From assembly GCF_026626305.1 (NCBI RefSeq), contig NZ_JAPNUE010000001.1, positions 496,001 through 560,000 of the forward strand: 64,000 bases of DNA. Direction: 5' to 3'. The translations under genes and the position numbers were made by a program. Shown here piece after piece: positions 31,982-41,009 of this stretch. Position 1 is the first letter of the stretch. Each line of letters starts with the position of its first letter. Origin of the DNA: Frigidibacter sp. RF13 (GTDB taxonomy: Bacteria > Pseudomonadota > Alphaproteobacteria > Rhodobacterales > Rhodobacteraceae). The notes under the pieces were generated by a model, which ran no database searches, had not been told where the DNA came from, and saw nothing but the letters and a program-made list of their open reading frames with translations.

Positions 31982-32425
31982 TTACGCGTCGGCTTTTTTC
32001 GTCGCGCGCTTGGCCTTGGGGGCCTCGGGCGCAGCGGCGGGGGCGTTATTGTGGGCCGCACGGCGGGCCGCAGCGGTGCCGGTAGCCACGGACACGTCCG
32101 ACTTGTCGGCGCCCTTGGCGAGGATCTCGGTCACACGCACCAGCGTCAGCTTCTGACGGTGGCCACGGGTACGCTGCGAGGAATGCTTCCGGCGGCGCTT
32201 GTGGTAGGTGATGACCTTGTCGGCCTTGATGTTGTCGATGACTTCGGCCTGAACGGCGGCGCCCTTCACAAGGGGCGAGCCGAGAACGGGCGCGTCGCCA
32301 CCGATCATCAGAATTTCGTTGAACTGGACTTTGTCGCCAGCGCTTGCGGCAATCAGTTCGACGCGCAGCACATCGCCCGCCTGAACCTTGTATTGCTTGC
32401 CGCCCGTCTTGAGGACCGCGAACAT
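31982..32425 (-). CDS. rplU: 50S ribosomal protein L21
   Basis: Ribosomal protein of 147 aa: MFAVLKTGGKQYKVQAGDVLRVE, then HKRRRKHSSQRTRGHRQ (23S rRNA contact) and an Ala/Lys-rich C-terminal tail (APEAPKAKRATKKADA) that makes it about 45 residues longer than E. coli L21. The start has AAGGAAAG upstream. It is first gene of the rplU-rpmA transcription unit; the 190-nt gap before it should hold the promoter. Confidence 0.97.
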   Translation of the reverse strand: MFAVLKTGGKQYKVQAGDVLRVELIAASAGDKVQFNEILMIGGDAPVLGSPLVKGAAVQAEVIDNIKADKVITYHKRRRKHSSQRTRGHRQKLTLVRVTEILAKGADKSDVSVATGTAAARRAAHNNAPAAAPEAPKAKRATKKADA

Positions 32426-32618
32426 GGGTCTTTCCTTCATCGGTTTCCGCGCCCTGTGGCCCCGTTTCCGGCGTTTGTCGGCTTTCGCCGCCTCGGACAG
32501 CGCGCCCTCTCTCGAAGGCGTCATTGCAAAGAAATGGCCGGGCGAGTCGGATGACTTGCCCGGACCGGGGGCTTATCGGCGAGTGCGCCCACGAAGTCAA
32601 GGGCCCCAAGGCGCGGCG

Positions 32619-33371
32619 TCAGCCGAGTGTGGCGAGGCCGGGGAATGTCTCCAAGAGCCAATATGAGAATCGCGAGAGCGAGTCGGTCAGAAGCGCAAGG
32701 CCGACGATGATCAGGAGTATACCCATCGCCTTTTCAATAAGCCGCATATGGCGCTTGAGACGCGCCATCGCATCCATCGCCCGACCGATGAAAAGCGCGG
32801 CCAGTAGGAACGGCAGGCCAAGACCCATCGCATAGATAGCAAGGAGCGCGGCGCCGCGCCCGACCGAAGCCTCGGAGGCGGCGAGCGACAGGATGGCACT
32901 CAGTTGCGGGCCGATGCAGGGCGTCCAGCCGAACGCGAAGGCAAGGCCCAGCACATAGGCGCCGAAGGTCGACCCGCCCTTGTCACCGGCATCGAGCCGC
33001 GCCTCGCGGTCGAGGAAGGGAATGCGGATCACATGCAGGAAATGGAGGCCTAGGAGGATGACGACCACACCGGAGCCTTTTGTGAGGATCGGCTGGTATT
33101 GCAGGAAAGCCCGGCCGAAAGCCGATGCGGCGGCGCCCATGAGCAGAAAGACCGTGGACAAGCCGAGAACGAAGAAAAACGCGGGCAGTACGACCGAGCG
33201 TCTGCGTCCAGAGGCTCCGGTCAGATCGCCCATGCTGATCCCACCCATATAGGCGAGATAGGGCGGCACGACCGGCAAGACGCAGGGGCTGAGGAACGAC
33301 AGGATCCCCGCGACCAGCGCGATCAGCGCCCCGAGGCCGAAGCCCGCATCCATGATCGAGGTTGCAAACAT
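32619..33371 (-). CDS. ccdA: CcdA-type cytochrome c biogenesis / thiol-transfer membrane protein
   Basis: Six-helix inner-membrane protein (250 aa) that passes electrons from cytoplasmic thioredoxin to periplasmic thiol proteins such as CcmG. The two redox cysteines sit in FLSPCVLPVVPPYLAY (first helix) and FGWTPCIGPQL (fourth helix), both in the family's proline-flanked setting. It lacks the periplasmic DsbD domains, hence CcdA. It is divergent from the TusA-like gene. No ccm genes are in the window. Confidence 0.9.
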   Translation of the reverse strand: MFATSIMDAGFGLGALIALVAGILSFLSPCVLPVVPPYLAYMGGISMGDLTGASGRRRSVVLPAFFFVLGLSTVFLLMGAAASAFGRAFLQYQPILTKGSGVVVILLGLHFLHVIRIPFLDREARLDAGDKGGSTFGAYVLGLAFAFGWTPCIGPQLSAILSLAASEASVGRGAALLAIYAMGLGLPFLLAALFIGRAMDAMARLKRHMRLIEKAMGILLIIVGLALLTDSLSRFSYWLLETFPGLATLG

Positions 33372-33474
33372 GTTCCTGCCATAGCCGAGCCTGCGCCCGC
33401 CGTCACGCCGCCTTTCGCTGACGGGCCTTCACAAGCCCGTGGACTTTTCGCCGCATCCCGCCTAACGGGCGGGC

Positions 33475-33720
33475 ATGACCCCCGATGCCGAGATCGATGC
33501 GACCGGGCTTCTCTGCCCCCTGCCCGTCCTGAAGGCGCAAAAACGCCTGCGCGCGATGGCGCCGGGCGAAGTGTTGCAGCTTCAAGCGACCGACCCGGCG
33601 TCCTGGGTGGATGTGCCGCATTTCTGCGCGACGTCCGGTCACAGGCTGATCTGGGCAACCGACCATGAGGGCGTGAAGACCTATCTGATCGAGCGCGGCC
33701 CCGGTTCTTCCGAAGCCTGA
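33475..33720 (+). CDS. TusA-family sulfurtransferase
   Basis: An 81-aa cytosolic sulfur-carrier protein with the family motif DATGLLCPLPVLKAQKRL, whose cysteine carries the persulfide, and a two-layer fold ending FCATSGHRLI. Members act in tRNA thiolation, molybdenum-cofactor synthesis or sulfur transfer; the specific partner is not shown here. It is divergent from ccdA and convergent with rne through a shared terminator. Confidence 0.9.
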   Translation: MTPDAEIDATGLLCPLPVLKAQKRLRAMAPGEVLQLQATDPASWVDVPHFCATSGHRLIWATDHEGVKTYLIERGPGSSEA

Positions 33721-33732
33721 GGCAAGAAAGCA

Positions 33733-33759
33733 AAACCCCGGCGCGAGGCACCGGGGTTT
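33733..33759. terminator. Bidirectional terminator between the TusA-like gene and rne
   Basis: Stem AAACCCCGG / CCGGGGTTT with a 9-nt loop between convergent genes. Confidence 0.82.
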
Positions 33760-33780
33760 GTCGTTTCACATGACAGTTCC

Positions 33781-36504
33781 TCAGCGGCCGAGCGACCACC
33801 AGCCACGCTTCTTCTGTTTCGGCTCGCCGCTGTCAGCAGCAACCTCCTCCGCAACCGGATCGGGCTGAAGCCCAGCGGTCGCGAGCGCCACCTGTGGTTC
33901 GGGGGCCGGCGCAGGCGCGGGCGCCGCAGCCTCGGTCGCCACCTCGACCGAAGACGCCGTTTCCGCAACCGCCGCCTTTTTGGCGCGCGAGCGCGTCGCC
34001 TTGGCCTTCGGCGCCGGAGCGTCGGCCGCAGGCACCTCAGCCGGCGCCTCAGCCGCAGCCTCGGGGGCGGCCTCTACCGCAACCTCGGCCTTCTTCGCCC
34101 GCGTCCGGCGCGCTTTCGGCTTTTCGGACGCCGCTTCGGTCGGGACATCGTCCAAAGGTCCGGCCTCGGTCGCGGCAGGTTCCGCGGTAGCGGTCTCAGC
34201 GGCCGCTACCGCCTCCACTACCGCTTCGGCAGGCTGATCGGACTTGCGCGACCGGCCGCCGCGGCTGCGGCTGCGCTTCGGCTTGGCAGGCGCGGCTTCC
34301 GCCGCTTCGGCGGGCTGCTCGTCGTTGCCGTCGGCCTCCTCGCCAGCGCTGTCACCGGCCTCGTCGCCGCCATCTTCCTCGCTCGCGCCGGCCTCGACGC
34401 CTTGCGCCTCGCCCTCACCGTCGCGGCCACCGCGCCGACGGCGCCGACGGCGGCGCTTCTTCTTGCGACCGGGCTCGCCATCGCCATCGCCGCTTCGGGC
34501 CTCGGCCCGGGCTTCGCCCCGGCTCTCGCTCGACGCCTCGGCCTCGGCGGCCTCGTCTTCGTCCTCTTCAACCTCGGGCTCTTCCTCCGGTTCGTCCATC
34601 ACGGTCGTGTTCACCGATACGACCTGCGAGAGGTTTTCCGGCACGACCCGCGTCGCGGTCTTGAACTTCTCAAGGCTGAAATCGGGGCTGATCAGCGAAG
34701 GATCGGCCTCGATCCGCACCGACAGGCCATAGCGGGCCTCGATCTGGGCGATATGTTCGCGCTTCTGGTTCATCAGATAGTTGGCGACCGCGACCGGCGC
34801 CTTTACCAGAACCTCACGCGAGCGCTTCCGAGTGCCTTCCTCTTCGATCTGGCGCAGGATTGACAGGGCAAGCGAGTCATCCGACCGGATGATCCCTGTT
34901 CCATGGCAATGCGCGCAAGGCTGCGTCGTCGATTCGAGCATGCCCGGCCGCAGACGCTGACGCGACATTTCGAGAAGGCCGAAGCCCGAGATACGGCCAA
35001 CTTGGATGCGGGCGCGGTCAGTCTTCAGCTTTTCCTTCAGCCGCTTCTCGACGGAGGCGTTGTTCTTGCGCTCTTCCATGTCGATGAAGTCGATGACGAT
35101 CAGACCGGCAAGGTCGCGTAGCCTGAGCTGGCGGGCGATCTCCTCTGCCGCTTCAAGGTTGGTCTTGAGCGCGGTTTCTTCGATCGAGCCTTCCTTGGTC
35201 GCCCGGCCAGAGTTCACGTCGATGGCCACCAGCGCCTCGGTCACGCCGATGACAATATAGCCGCCCGATTTAAGCTGGACGACGGGGTTGAACATGCCGC
35301 CCAGATAGCTTTCCACCTGATAGCGCGCGAAAAGCGGCATCTGTTCGGTGTAGAGCTTCACGTTCTTGGCGTGGGACGGCATGATCATCTTCATGAAGTC
35401 CTTGGCCGCGCGGTAGCCCTTGTCGCCCTCGACCAGAACCTCTTCGATGTCCTTGTTGTAGAGGTCGCGGATCGTGCGCTTGATCAGGTCGCCTTCCTCG
35501 TAGATCGGCGCGGGCGCGATCGACTTCAGCGTCAGGTCGCGGACCTGCTCCCAAAGCCGCATAAGATATTCATAGTCGCGCTTGATCTCGGCCTTGGTGC
35601 GCTGCGATCCGGCGGTGCGGATGATCAGACCGGCGCCATCCGGCACCTCAAGGTCGCCTGCGATGTCCTTCAGTTTCTTGCGATCAGCCGCATTGGTGAT
35701 CTTGCGGGAAATGCCGCCGCCGCGCGCGGTGTTGGGCATCAGAACGCAGTAGCGGCCCGCGAGGCTGAGGTAGGTGGTCAGCGCCGCGCCCTTGTTGCCG
35801 CGTTCTTCCTTCACCACCTGCACCAGCATGATCTGGCGGACCTTGATCACTTCCTGGATCTTGTAGCGGCGGGGGCGAGGCTTACGCGGTTGCCGGATTT
35901 CCTCGGCCACATCCTCTTCGGCAACCGATTCAATCTCGGGGTCGCTGTCTGCGGCGTGGTCCGCCGCGACATAGGGCTCCTCGCCATTGCCGTTTGCGGG
36001 CTCTGCCACGTGCGAGGCCTGGGCTGCATCGTCGCGCGGCGCGTCGTCGGCATGGACCTGCGACTCGCCCTCATCCTCTCCGAGGTCGATCACGGTCATG
36101 CCGGGAATGTCGTCGCTCGTGCGCTTCTGGTCGCCCTGATCGGCGGCCTGCGCCTTGGCCCCGCCCCGCGGACGGCGGCGGGAGCGGTTGTGCTCCTCGG
36201 CCTCCATCGCCTCGGCATAGGCCTTTTCCTCGGCGAGAAGCGCCTGCCGGTCGGCGACCGGGATCTGATAGTAATCGGGATGGATTTCCGAGAAGGCGAG
36301 GAAACCATGCCGGTTTCCGCCGTAATCCACGAAGGCCGCCTGCAGCGAGGGTTCGACCCGCGTAACCTTCGCCAGATAGATGTTTCCGGCCAGTTGCCGC
36401 TTGTTTACGGTCTCAAAATCAAATTCTTCGACCTTGTTGCCGTCCACCACCACGACGCGGGTCTCTTCCGCGTGGGTGGCATCGATAAGCATTTTCGTTG
36501 CCAT
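33781..36504 (-). CDS. rne: Ribonuclease E
   Basis: Endoribonuclease that starts most mRNA decay and processes rRNA. Its 907 residues split into a catalytic half (S1-type region YLAKVTRVEPSLQAAFVDYG near 45-65, DNase-I-like part with VAIDVNSGR and IDFIDMEERKNN, and the zinc-link CAHCHG) and a long Ala/Glu/Pro/Lys-rich unstructured tail with Arg-rich patches, where the degradosome assembles. An acidic insert (about 110-210) interrupts the S1 domain, common in alphaproteobacteria. It has a long structured leader, as expected for an autoregulated rne. Confidence 0.95.
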   Translation of the reverse strand: MATKMLIDATHAEETRVVVVDGNKVEEFDFETVNKRQLAGNIYLAKVTRVEPSLQAAFVDYGGNRHGFLAFSEIHPDYYQIPVADRQALLAEEKAYAEAMEAEEHNRSRRRPRGGAKAQAADQGDQKRTSDDIPGMTVIDLGEDEGESQVHADDAPRDDAAQASHVAEPANGNGEEPYVAADHAADSDPEIESVAEEDVAEEIRQPRKPRPRRYKIQEVIKVRQIMLVQVVKEERGNKGAALTTYLSLAGRYCVLMPNTARGGGISRKITNAADRKKLKDIAGDLEVPDGAGLIIRTAGSQRTKAEIKRDYEYLMRLWEQVRDLTLKSIAPAPIYEEGDLIKRTIRDLYNKDIEEVLVEGDKGYRAAKDFMKMIMPSHAKNVKLYTEQMPLFARYQVESYLGGMFNPVVQLKSGGYIVIGVTEALVAIDVNSGRATKEGSIEETALKTNLEAAEEIARQLRLRDLAGLIVIDFIDMEERKNNASVEKRLKEKLKTDRARIQVGRISGFGLLEMSRQRLRPGMLESTTQPCAHCHGTGIIRSDDSLALSILRQIEEEGTRKRSREVLVKAPVAVANYLMNQKREHIAQIEARYGLSVRIEADPSLISPDFSLEKFKTATRVVPENLSQVVSVNTTVMDEPEEEPEVEEDEDEAAEAEASSESRGEARAEARSGDGDGEPGRKKKRRRRRRRRGGRDGEGEAQGVEAGASEEDGGDEAGDSAGEEADGNDEQPAEAAEAAPAKPKRSRSRGGRSRKSDQPAEAVVEAVAAAETATAEPAATEAGPLDDVPTEAASEKPKARRTRAKKAEVAVEAAPEAAAEAPAEVPAADAPAPKAKATRSRAKKAAVAETASSVEVATEAAAPAPAPAPEPQVALATAGLQPDPVAEEVAADSGEPKQKKRGWWSLGR

Positions 36505-36835
36505 TGTAGGTTCCAGACGCCAACAGCCGCCCCACCCCTGGCGGGGCCGGACGGCGATCGGCGGTTTTTGCTAAGGCGATGGCGCACGCAGACAGGTCCG
36601 GGGCGGCCTTCCGCCGTCCCCCAAGATCCTGCCCGATCAGCGCGCGTTGCATCGCGGTTCTCATTTCCCGGAGGGTATGATCCCTCCTGTTCTTCCGCCC
36701 GGACCTGAGCCCGGACAATGCCTTGAGCCTTCCGGCCCTTCATCCGCACACACGCTTCCCGACCGGGTGGGGGCCTGGGCCTGCGTGGCGGCGAAACTCA
36801 CGGACGGCACGCCTGATTGGCGCAACCCGTCACAA
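36505..36835 (-). promoter_or_regulatory. Long structured 5' leader of rne
   Basis: About 330 nt with no supported gene. It holds several hairpins, e.g. GGAGGG / CCCTCC at 36670-36687 and a GGCGG / CCGCC stem near 36600, plus a direct repeat of GTCCGGGC. RNase E autoregulates through its own leader in enterobacteria, and the same is inferred here. Confidence 0.45.
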
Positions 36836-36841
36836 AACCGA

Positions 36842-36870
36842 CATTAGCGGTCTTGGGGCAGCAATGACAA
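36842..36870 (-). promoter_or_regulatory. Predicted promoter of rne
   Basis: On the minus strand TTGTCA, a 17-nt spacer and CTAATG. It is the best -35/-10 pair in the 520-nt gap and would give a leader of about 330 nt. Confidence 0.4.
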
Positions 36871-36925
36871 TGGGCTTTTTGGCGGTATGCCGCCCGACCG
36901 ATCCCAGAAGGTGGGTACAGGCCCG

Positions 36926-37000
36926 GCCTCCTCGAGCACTTCGTCCACTCATCGCCCGGGCGGCGCAAGGAGTGCACGAGGTGCTCGACGAGCTATCTGC
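36926..37000 (-). repeat. Dispersed palindromic repeat, family 2, copy C (two inverted arms)
   Basis: Lies just after the stop of the dctD-like gene. The two arms, CTCCTCGAGCACTTCGTCCACTC and the inverse of CTCGTCGAGCACCTCGTGCACTC, are separated by about 15 nt and can pair over more than 20 bases, so it may also end transcription. Confidence 0.6.
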
Positions 37001-37028
37001 CCCGAGCCGCGCGACAAGAGCGGACCAA

Positions 37029-38363
37029 TCAGAGATAATCCTGCCGCTGCAGCCCGTACTTCGCCATCTTCTCGTTCAGCGTCCGGCGCGGCAGGCACAA
37101 TTCGTCCATCACCGCCGAGATCGAGCCCTTGTGGCGGCGCATCGTATTGTCGATCAGCATCTTCTCGAAGCTTTCGACGTATTCCTTCAAGGGCTTGCCC
37201 TCGGTCGTCACCGTCGCCGCCGCCTCTTCATTGTCGCTCATCAGAAGCGAGGCGATGGAACCCGAGCCGCGACGGTTCTGCAGGACGGCCCGTTCGGCGA
37301 CATTTATCAGCTGACGCACATTGCCCGGCCAGGGCGCCTGCAGAAGCTGGGCCGCTTCCTGCGCCGTCACCTGCGGCGCGTCGCAGCCGTATTCTTCGGC
37401 GAATTGCTCAGTCATCCGGGTGAAGAGCGTCAGGATATCCTCGCCGCGTGCCCGTAGGGGCGGCAGGACGATCTTCAGCGCGGACAGGCGGAAATAAAGG
37501 TCGGGGCGCAGCGCCTCCTCGGCAGCCCTGCCTTGCTCGTGGTCGTTGCAGATGGCGACGATGCGGGTTTCGGCAGGCGTGCCCTGTTCGTTGATGAAGG
37601 TCAGGAGCCGCGCCTGCAATGCCTGACTCAGCGCCTCGACATCCTCAAGCACCAGCGTTCCGCCGCGCGCCTCCTCGACGAGCGGTATGGCGCCGCCGTC
37701 ATTCATCGGCCCGAAAAGGCGCTGCGCGAGCATATCTTCGGCATAGGCCGCGCAACTGACCACCACGAACTTGCGCCCTGCCCGCGGCCCGACCGCATGG
37801 AGCGCATGTGCGACAAGCGTCTTGCCGGTGCCGGTCTCGCCGTCGATCAGCACATGGCCATCGGCCTGACCAAGGTCGAGAATATCCTCGCGCAGCCGCT
37901 CCATCGCCGGGGAGGCCCCGATCAGTTTCTTGATGATCGTCGCGCCGTCCGACAGTTCGCGCCTGAGCGCCCGGTTATCAAGCGCCATGCGGCGGTTCTG
38001 GCTGGCCTTCTTGGCTAGCTCGGTCATCCGGTCGGGGTTGAAGGGCTTTTCGAGGAAATCGAAGGCCCCCACCCGCATCGCCTCGACCGCCATCGGCACG
38101 TCGCCATGGCCGGTGATCATGATCACCGGCAGGGCGCTATCAACGCTCATCAGCTTTTTCAGGAACGCCATCCCGTCCATGCCCGGCATCTTGATGTCGG
38201 ATACGACGACACCGGGGTAGTCCGCGCCGATGGTCTTCAGCGCATCCTCGGCGCTCGGGAAGGTCTCGGTGTCGAACCCCGACAGCGCCAGCCACTGGCT
38301 GATCGACTGGCGCATGTCCTGCTCATCATCGACAATCGCCACTTTCATCGCACGGGCCATCAT
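37029..38363 (-). CDS. DctD-like response regulator with degenerate AAA+ domain
   Basis: A 444-aa NtrC-family regulator. The receiver has phospho-Asp56 (SDIKMPGMDG) and Lys107. The AAA+ domain has Walker A GETGTGKT (175-182), and the C-terminal Fis-type helix-turn-helix ends KGSISAVMDELCLPRRTLNEKMAKYGL. The GAFTGA loop that contacts sigma54 is absent: the region reads LFGPMNDGGAIPLVEE. Walker B is altered (LVLEDV instead of LFLDE). So sigma54-dependent activation is unlikely. It follows the DctB-like kinase with adjacent stop and start; ATGs at 38363, 38360 and 38348 are all possible starts. The partner kinase suggests C4-dicarboxylate control. Confidence 0.85.
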   Translation of the reverse strand: MMARAMKVAIVDDEQDMRQSISQWLALSGFDTETFPSAEDALKTIGADYPGVVVSDIKMPGMDGMAFLKKLMSVDSALPVIMITGHGDVPMAVEAMRVGAFDFLEKPFNPDRMTELAKKASQNRRMALDNRALRRELSDGATIIKKLIGASPAMERLREDILDLGQADGHVLIDGETGTGKTLVAHALHAVGPRAGRKFVVVSCAAYAEDMLAQRLFGPMNDGGAIPLVEEARGGTLVLEDVEALSQALQARLLTFINEQGTPAETRIVAICNDHEQGRAAEEALRPDLYFRLSALKIVLPPLRARGEDILTLFTRMTEQFAEEYGCDAPQVTAQEAAQLLQAPWPGNVRQLINVAERAVLQNRRGSGSIASLLMSDNEEAAATVTTEGKPLKEYVESFEKMLIDNTMRRHKGSISAVMDELCLPRRTLNEKMAKYGLQRQDYL

Positions 38364-40166
38364 TCACTCCGCCGCTCTGGTCTTCTGATTCAGGATGGGA
38401 AGCTGCACTTCGAACACCGCGCCGCCCCCACCATTCGCATCCTTCGGCGCATTGCGCGCCGTCAGCCGTCCGCCAAGGTCGTTCACGATGCCGGACGAAA
38501 TGGCAAGCCCCAGGCCGACACCGTCGCCGGGCTTCTTGGTCGTGTAGAAGGGCTCGAACAGGTTATCGAGATCGACGATCCCGGTGCCATTGTCGCGCAC
38601 GGTCAGGACGGCAGTTTCACCCGCCGTCAGCAAGAGGTCGATCTGCGGCTGCGCCACATCCTTGGTCGCGTCCAAAGCGTTTCGCAACAGGTTAATGATC
38701 ACCTGTTCCAGACGGATCCGGTCGGCCATCACCGTCACCGGCAGGCGCGGCATGGCGCGGGTGATCTTGACCGAGCGCGTCCTGAGCGTCGGTTCCATCA
38801 TCGAGAGCGCGCCAGACACGCAAGAGCGAACATCTATTGGCTCAAACGCCTCTCCGCCCTTCCGCGCATAACTCTTCAACTGCCGTGTGATCGCACCCAT
38901 GCGCTCGATCAGGTCGTCGATGCGCTGGAAGGAAGAAAGCGCCTCGTCCGGGCGCTTGCGCTGCAGCAGCAGACGGGCACCGGCGAGATAGGTCTTCATC
39001 GCCGCCAAGGGCTGGTTCAGCTCGTGGCTGACCGAGGCCGACATCTCGCCCAAGGCTGCGAGTTTTGACGATTGAGCGAGCGTCTGTTCGGCCACCGCGA
39101 GCTCTTTCTGAGCCTTTTCCCGCTCGGCGATCTCCTGCTGAAGGCGGCTGTTCAACTGGCGAAGTTCCGCCGATTCCCGCCGGAAGAGCGCGCTCTGTAC
39201 CTGGGCGCGGCGTGACACGAGATAGAAGGCCAGCGCCAGAACCAGCGCGAATCCCATGATTTCCAGCGCCAGAACGGCATTCACCCGGTCGCGGATCGAA
39301 TCGTAGGTGGTAAAGCTGACGAGTCGCCAGCCCTGGAAGGGAATGCGCAGTTCCGACCGCATCACACCCACACCACGCACATAGGCATCGGGGGGATCGT
39401 TCGCCCAGTCGGCCGTGACGCGCAGCGCGCGCTGAACCGCCGAAGGCGCCGACCGCACAGCGAGCGCATCCTCTATCGCCAGACCGCGCCAGCGCGGTTC
39501 GGTCGCCAGAATGATGCGGTTCGTGGTGTCTAGCACCACCACAGCTTCGACCTCGCCCGCCCAAGCCCGCTCGAAGCGCGACAGGTCCGCGCTGACGAGG
39601 ATCACACCCACCCGCTTGGCATCAGCATAGACCGCACGCGAGAAGGAAAACTCGACCCGTCCAGAGTCAAGCTCATGAATGGTAAAGACCGTCCCGCTCT
39701 GACGCTGCGCCAGAATGAACGCCTGGTTCTTGCCAAGGTTCTGGCCAAGCCGGTTGCGGTCCGTCGCGCCCACGACCCGGCCGCCCTGATCGAGCAAGAG
39801 GATGGTCGAGGCATCAATCTCACGCTGGACCGACATCAGCCGCTGTGAGGTGAGCGAATAGGCCTTGTCCGCCAGCGCGCGGCTAAGTTCGGGGTCTCGC
39901 CCCAGAAGCCGTGGCACGATTGCGGTGCGCTGCAGTTCCGACATGAGCTGGCCGGAGTAGAGAGCCTGGCGCACTTCCGCACGCGTGCGCGTCGTCTCGG
40001 TCAGGCGGTCGGTCAGAAGGGCATTGGTCGCCCAGATCGAAGCAACGGCGGCAGCGATGAAGGCGACCAGAATGACCCGCAGGGCCCACAGAGACCCGCG
40101 GCCGCGGGTCTGCGGAGGATCGGTCGGTCCTGCAGAGACTTGGCCAGTATCGTCGTCACGCGCCAT
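38364..40166 (-). CDS. DctB-like sensor histidine kinase
   Basis: A 600-aa membrane kinase: first transmembrane helix 27-48, a periplasmic double-Cache-like sensor (about 50-295) and a second helix 297-317. A coiled-coil linker (RRESAELRQLNSRLQQEIAEREKAQKEL) leads to HisKA with His381 in SASVSHELNQPLAAM and an HATPase with N, G1 (DNGTGI) and G2 (GDGVGLGLAISSGIV). The layout and the ELNQPLAA box match DctB, the sensor for C4-dicarboxylates. No dct transporter gene is in the window, so the ligand is inferred from homology only. Confidence 0.85.
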   Translation of the reverse strand: MARDDDTGQVSAGPTDPPQTRGRGSLWALRVILVAFIAAAVASIWATNALLTDRLTETTRTRAEVRQALYSGQLMSELQRTAIVPRLLGRDPELSRALADKAYSLTSQRLMSVQREIDASTILLLDQGGRVVGATDRNRLGQNLGKNQAFILAQRQSGTVFTIHELDSGRVEFSFSRAVYADAKRVGVILVSADLSRFERAWAGEVEAVVVLDTTNRIILATEPRWRGLAIEDALAVRSAPSAVQRALRVTADWANDPPDAYVRGVGVMRSELRIPFQGWRLVSFTTYDSIRDRVNAVLALEIMGFALVLALAFYLVSRRAQVQSALFRRESAELRQLNSRLQQEIAEREKAQKELAVAEQTLAQSSKLAALGEMSASVSHELNQPLAAMKTYLAGARLLLQRKRPDEALSSFQRIDDLIERMGAITRQLKSYARKGGEAFEPIDVRSCVSGALSMMEPTLRTRSVKITRAMPRLPVTVMADRIRLEQVIINLLRNALDATKDVAQPQIDLLLTAGETAVLTVRDNGTGIVDLDNLFEPFYTTKKPGDGVGLGLAISSGIVNDLGGRLTARNAPKDANGGGGAVFEVQLPILNQKTRAAE

Positions 40167-40211
40167 GGGATCAATCTAGGCCGCGCCCTCGGCCCCGGCA
40201 AGCCGCAGGGG

Positions 40212-40880
40212 TCAGGCGAGGGCGAGCGCGCCGGATAGCGAGCGGAAAAGCACCGATCCATCGGTGCCGCCGAGCGCTGCGTCGGCTGCGCGTTCGGGGT
40301 GGGGCATCATGCCCAGCACCCGGCGGTTTGCCGACAGGACACCCGCGATGCCCTCCATAGCGCCGTTCACATCTTCCGTGTAGGTGAAGGCAACGCGGTC
40401 CTCGTCCTTCAGGCGCTGAAGGCCCTCGGCGTCGATCGTGTAATTGCCATCGTGATGAGCGACCGGGATGCTGGCCTCGTCGCCCGCGTTCCAGCCGCGG
40501 GTGAAGTCGCTGTCCGACGTCGCGACCTTCAGGGTCACGGTCTTGCAGACGAACTTCAGCCCCGCGTTGCGCATCAGCGCGCCGGGCAGAAGGCCGGTCT
40601 CGGTGAGGATCTGAAAGCCGTTGCAGATGCCAAGCGCATAGCCGCCCTTTTCGACATGCTTGCGGACGGCCTGCATGATCGGCGACTGCGCCGCGATGGC
40701 GCCGCAGCGCAGGTAGTCGCCATAGGAAAAGCCGCCCGGAACGCCGACGATGTCGGTGCCTTCCGGCAGGTCCTGATCCTTGTGCCAGACCCGCGCGACC
40801 TCGGCCCCCGCCTGTTCGAAGGCAACCGCCAGGTCGCGGTCGCAGTTCGATCCGGGGAAGGTGATGATCGCGGCTTTCAT
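40212..40880 (-). CDS. purQ: Phosphoribosylformylglycinamidine synthase subunit PurQ
   Basis: Glutaminase subunit of the FGAM synthase complex (with PurS and PurL), the fourth step of purine synthesis. A class I GATase of 222 aa with nucleophile Cys86 ([10 protein letters not shown]), and the His/Glu pair in [14 protein letters not shown] precedes the ATG. It follows purS on the same strand, but an alcohol dehydrogenase gene and a repeat lie between them. purL is not in the window. Confidence 0.96.
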   Translation of the reverse strand: MKAAIITFPGSNCDRDLAVAFEQAGAEVARVWHKDQDLPEGTDIVGVPGGFSYGDYLRCGAIAAQSPIMQAVRKHVEKGGYALGICNGFQILTETGLLPGALMRNAGLKFVCKTVTLKVATSDSDFTRGWNAGDEASIPVAHHDGNYTIDAEGLQRLKDEDRVAFTYTEDVNGAMEGIAGVLSANRRVLGMMPHPERAADAALGGTDGSVLFRSLSGALALA

Positions 40881-40949
40881 CGGGGTCTCCTCGGGGTCAC
40901 GGGCTGTTGGGCGCCCTTTACTGCAAGGGCAGGTCGAGTGCCAGAGCGA

Positions 40950-41000
40950 ATGGGGGCTCTGCCCCCAAACCCCCGGGATATTTTCAAACGGAAGAAGCAG
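40950..41000 (+). repeat. Dispersed hairpin repeat, family 1, copy 3
   Basis: TGGGGGCTCTGCCCCCA hairpin followed by AACCCCCGGGATATTTTC and a GGAAGAAG tail, between purQ and the alcohol dehydrogenase gene. The tail points at the 3' end of the dehydrogenase. Confidence 0.65.
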
Positions 41001-41009
41001 ACGCGCCTG

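Noticed and set aside
36647..36847. Small plus-strand frame in the rne leader region
   Set aside because: Pro/Ala-rich translation without a ribosome site, antisense to the rne leader.
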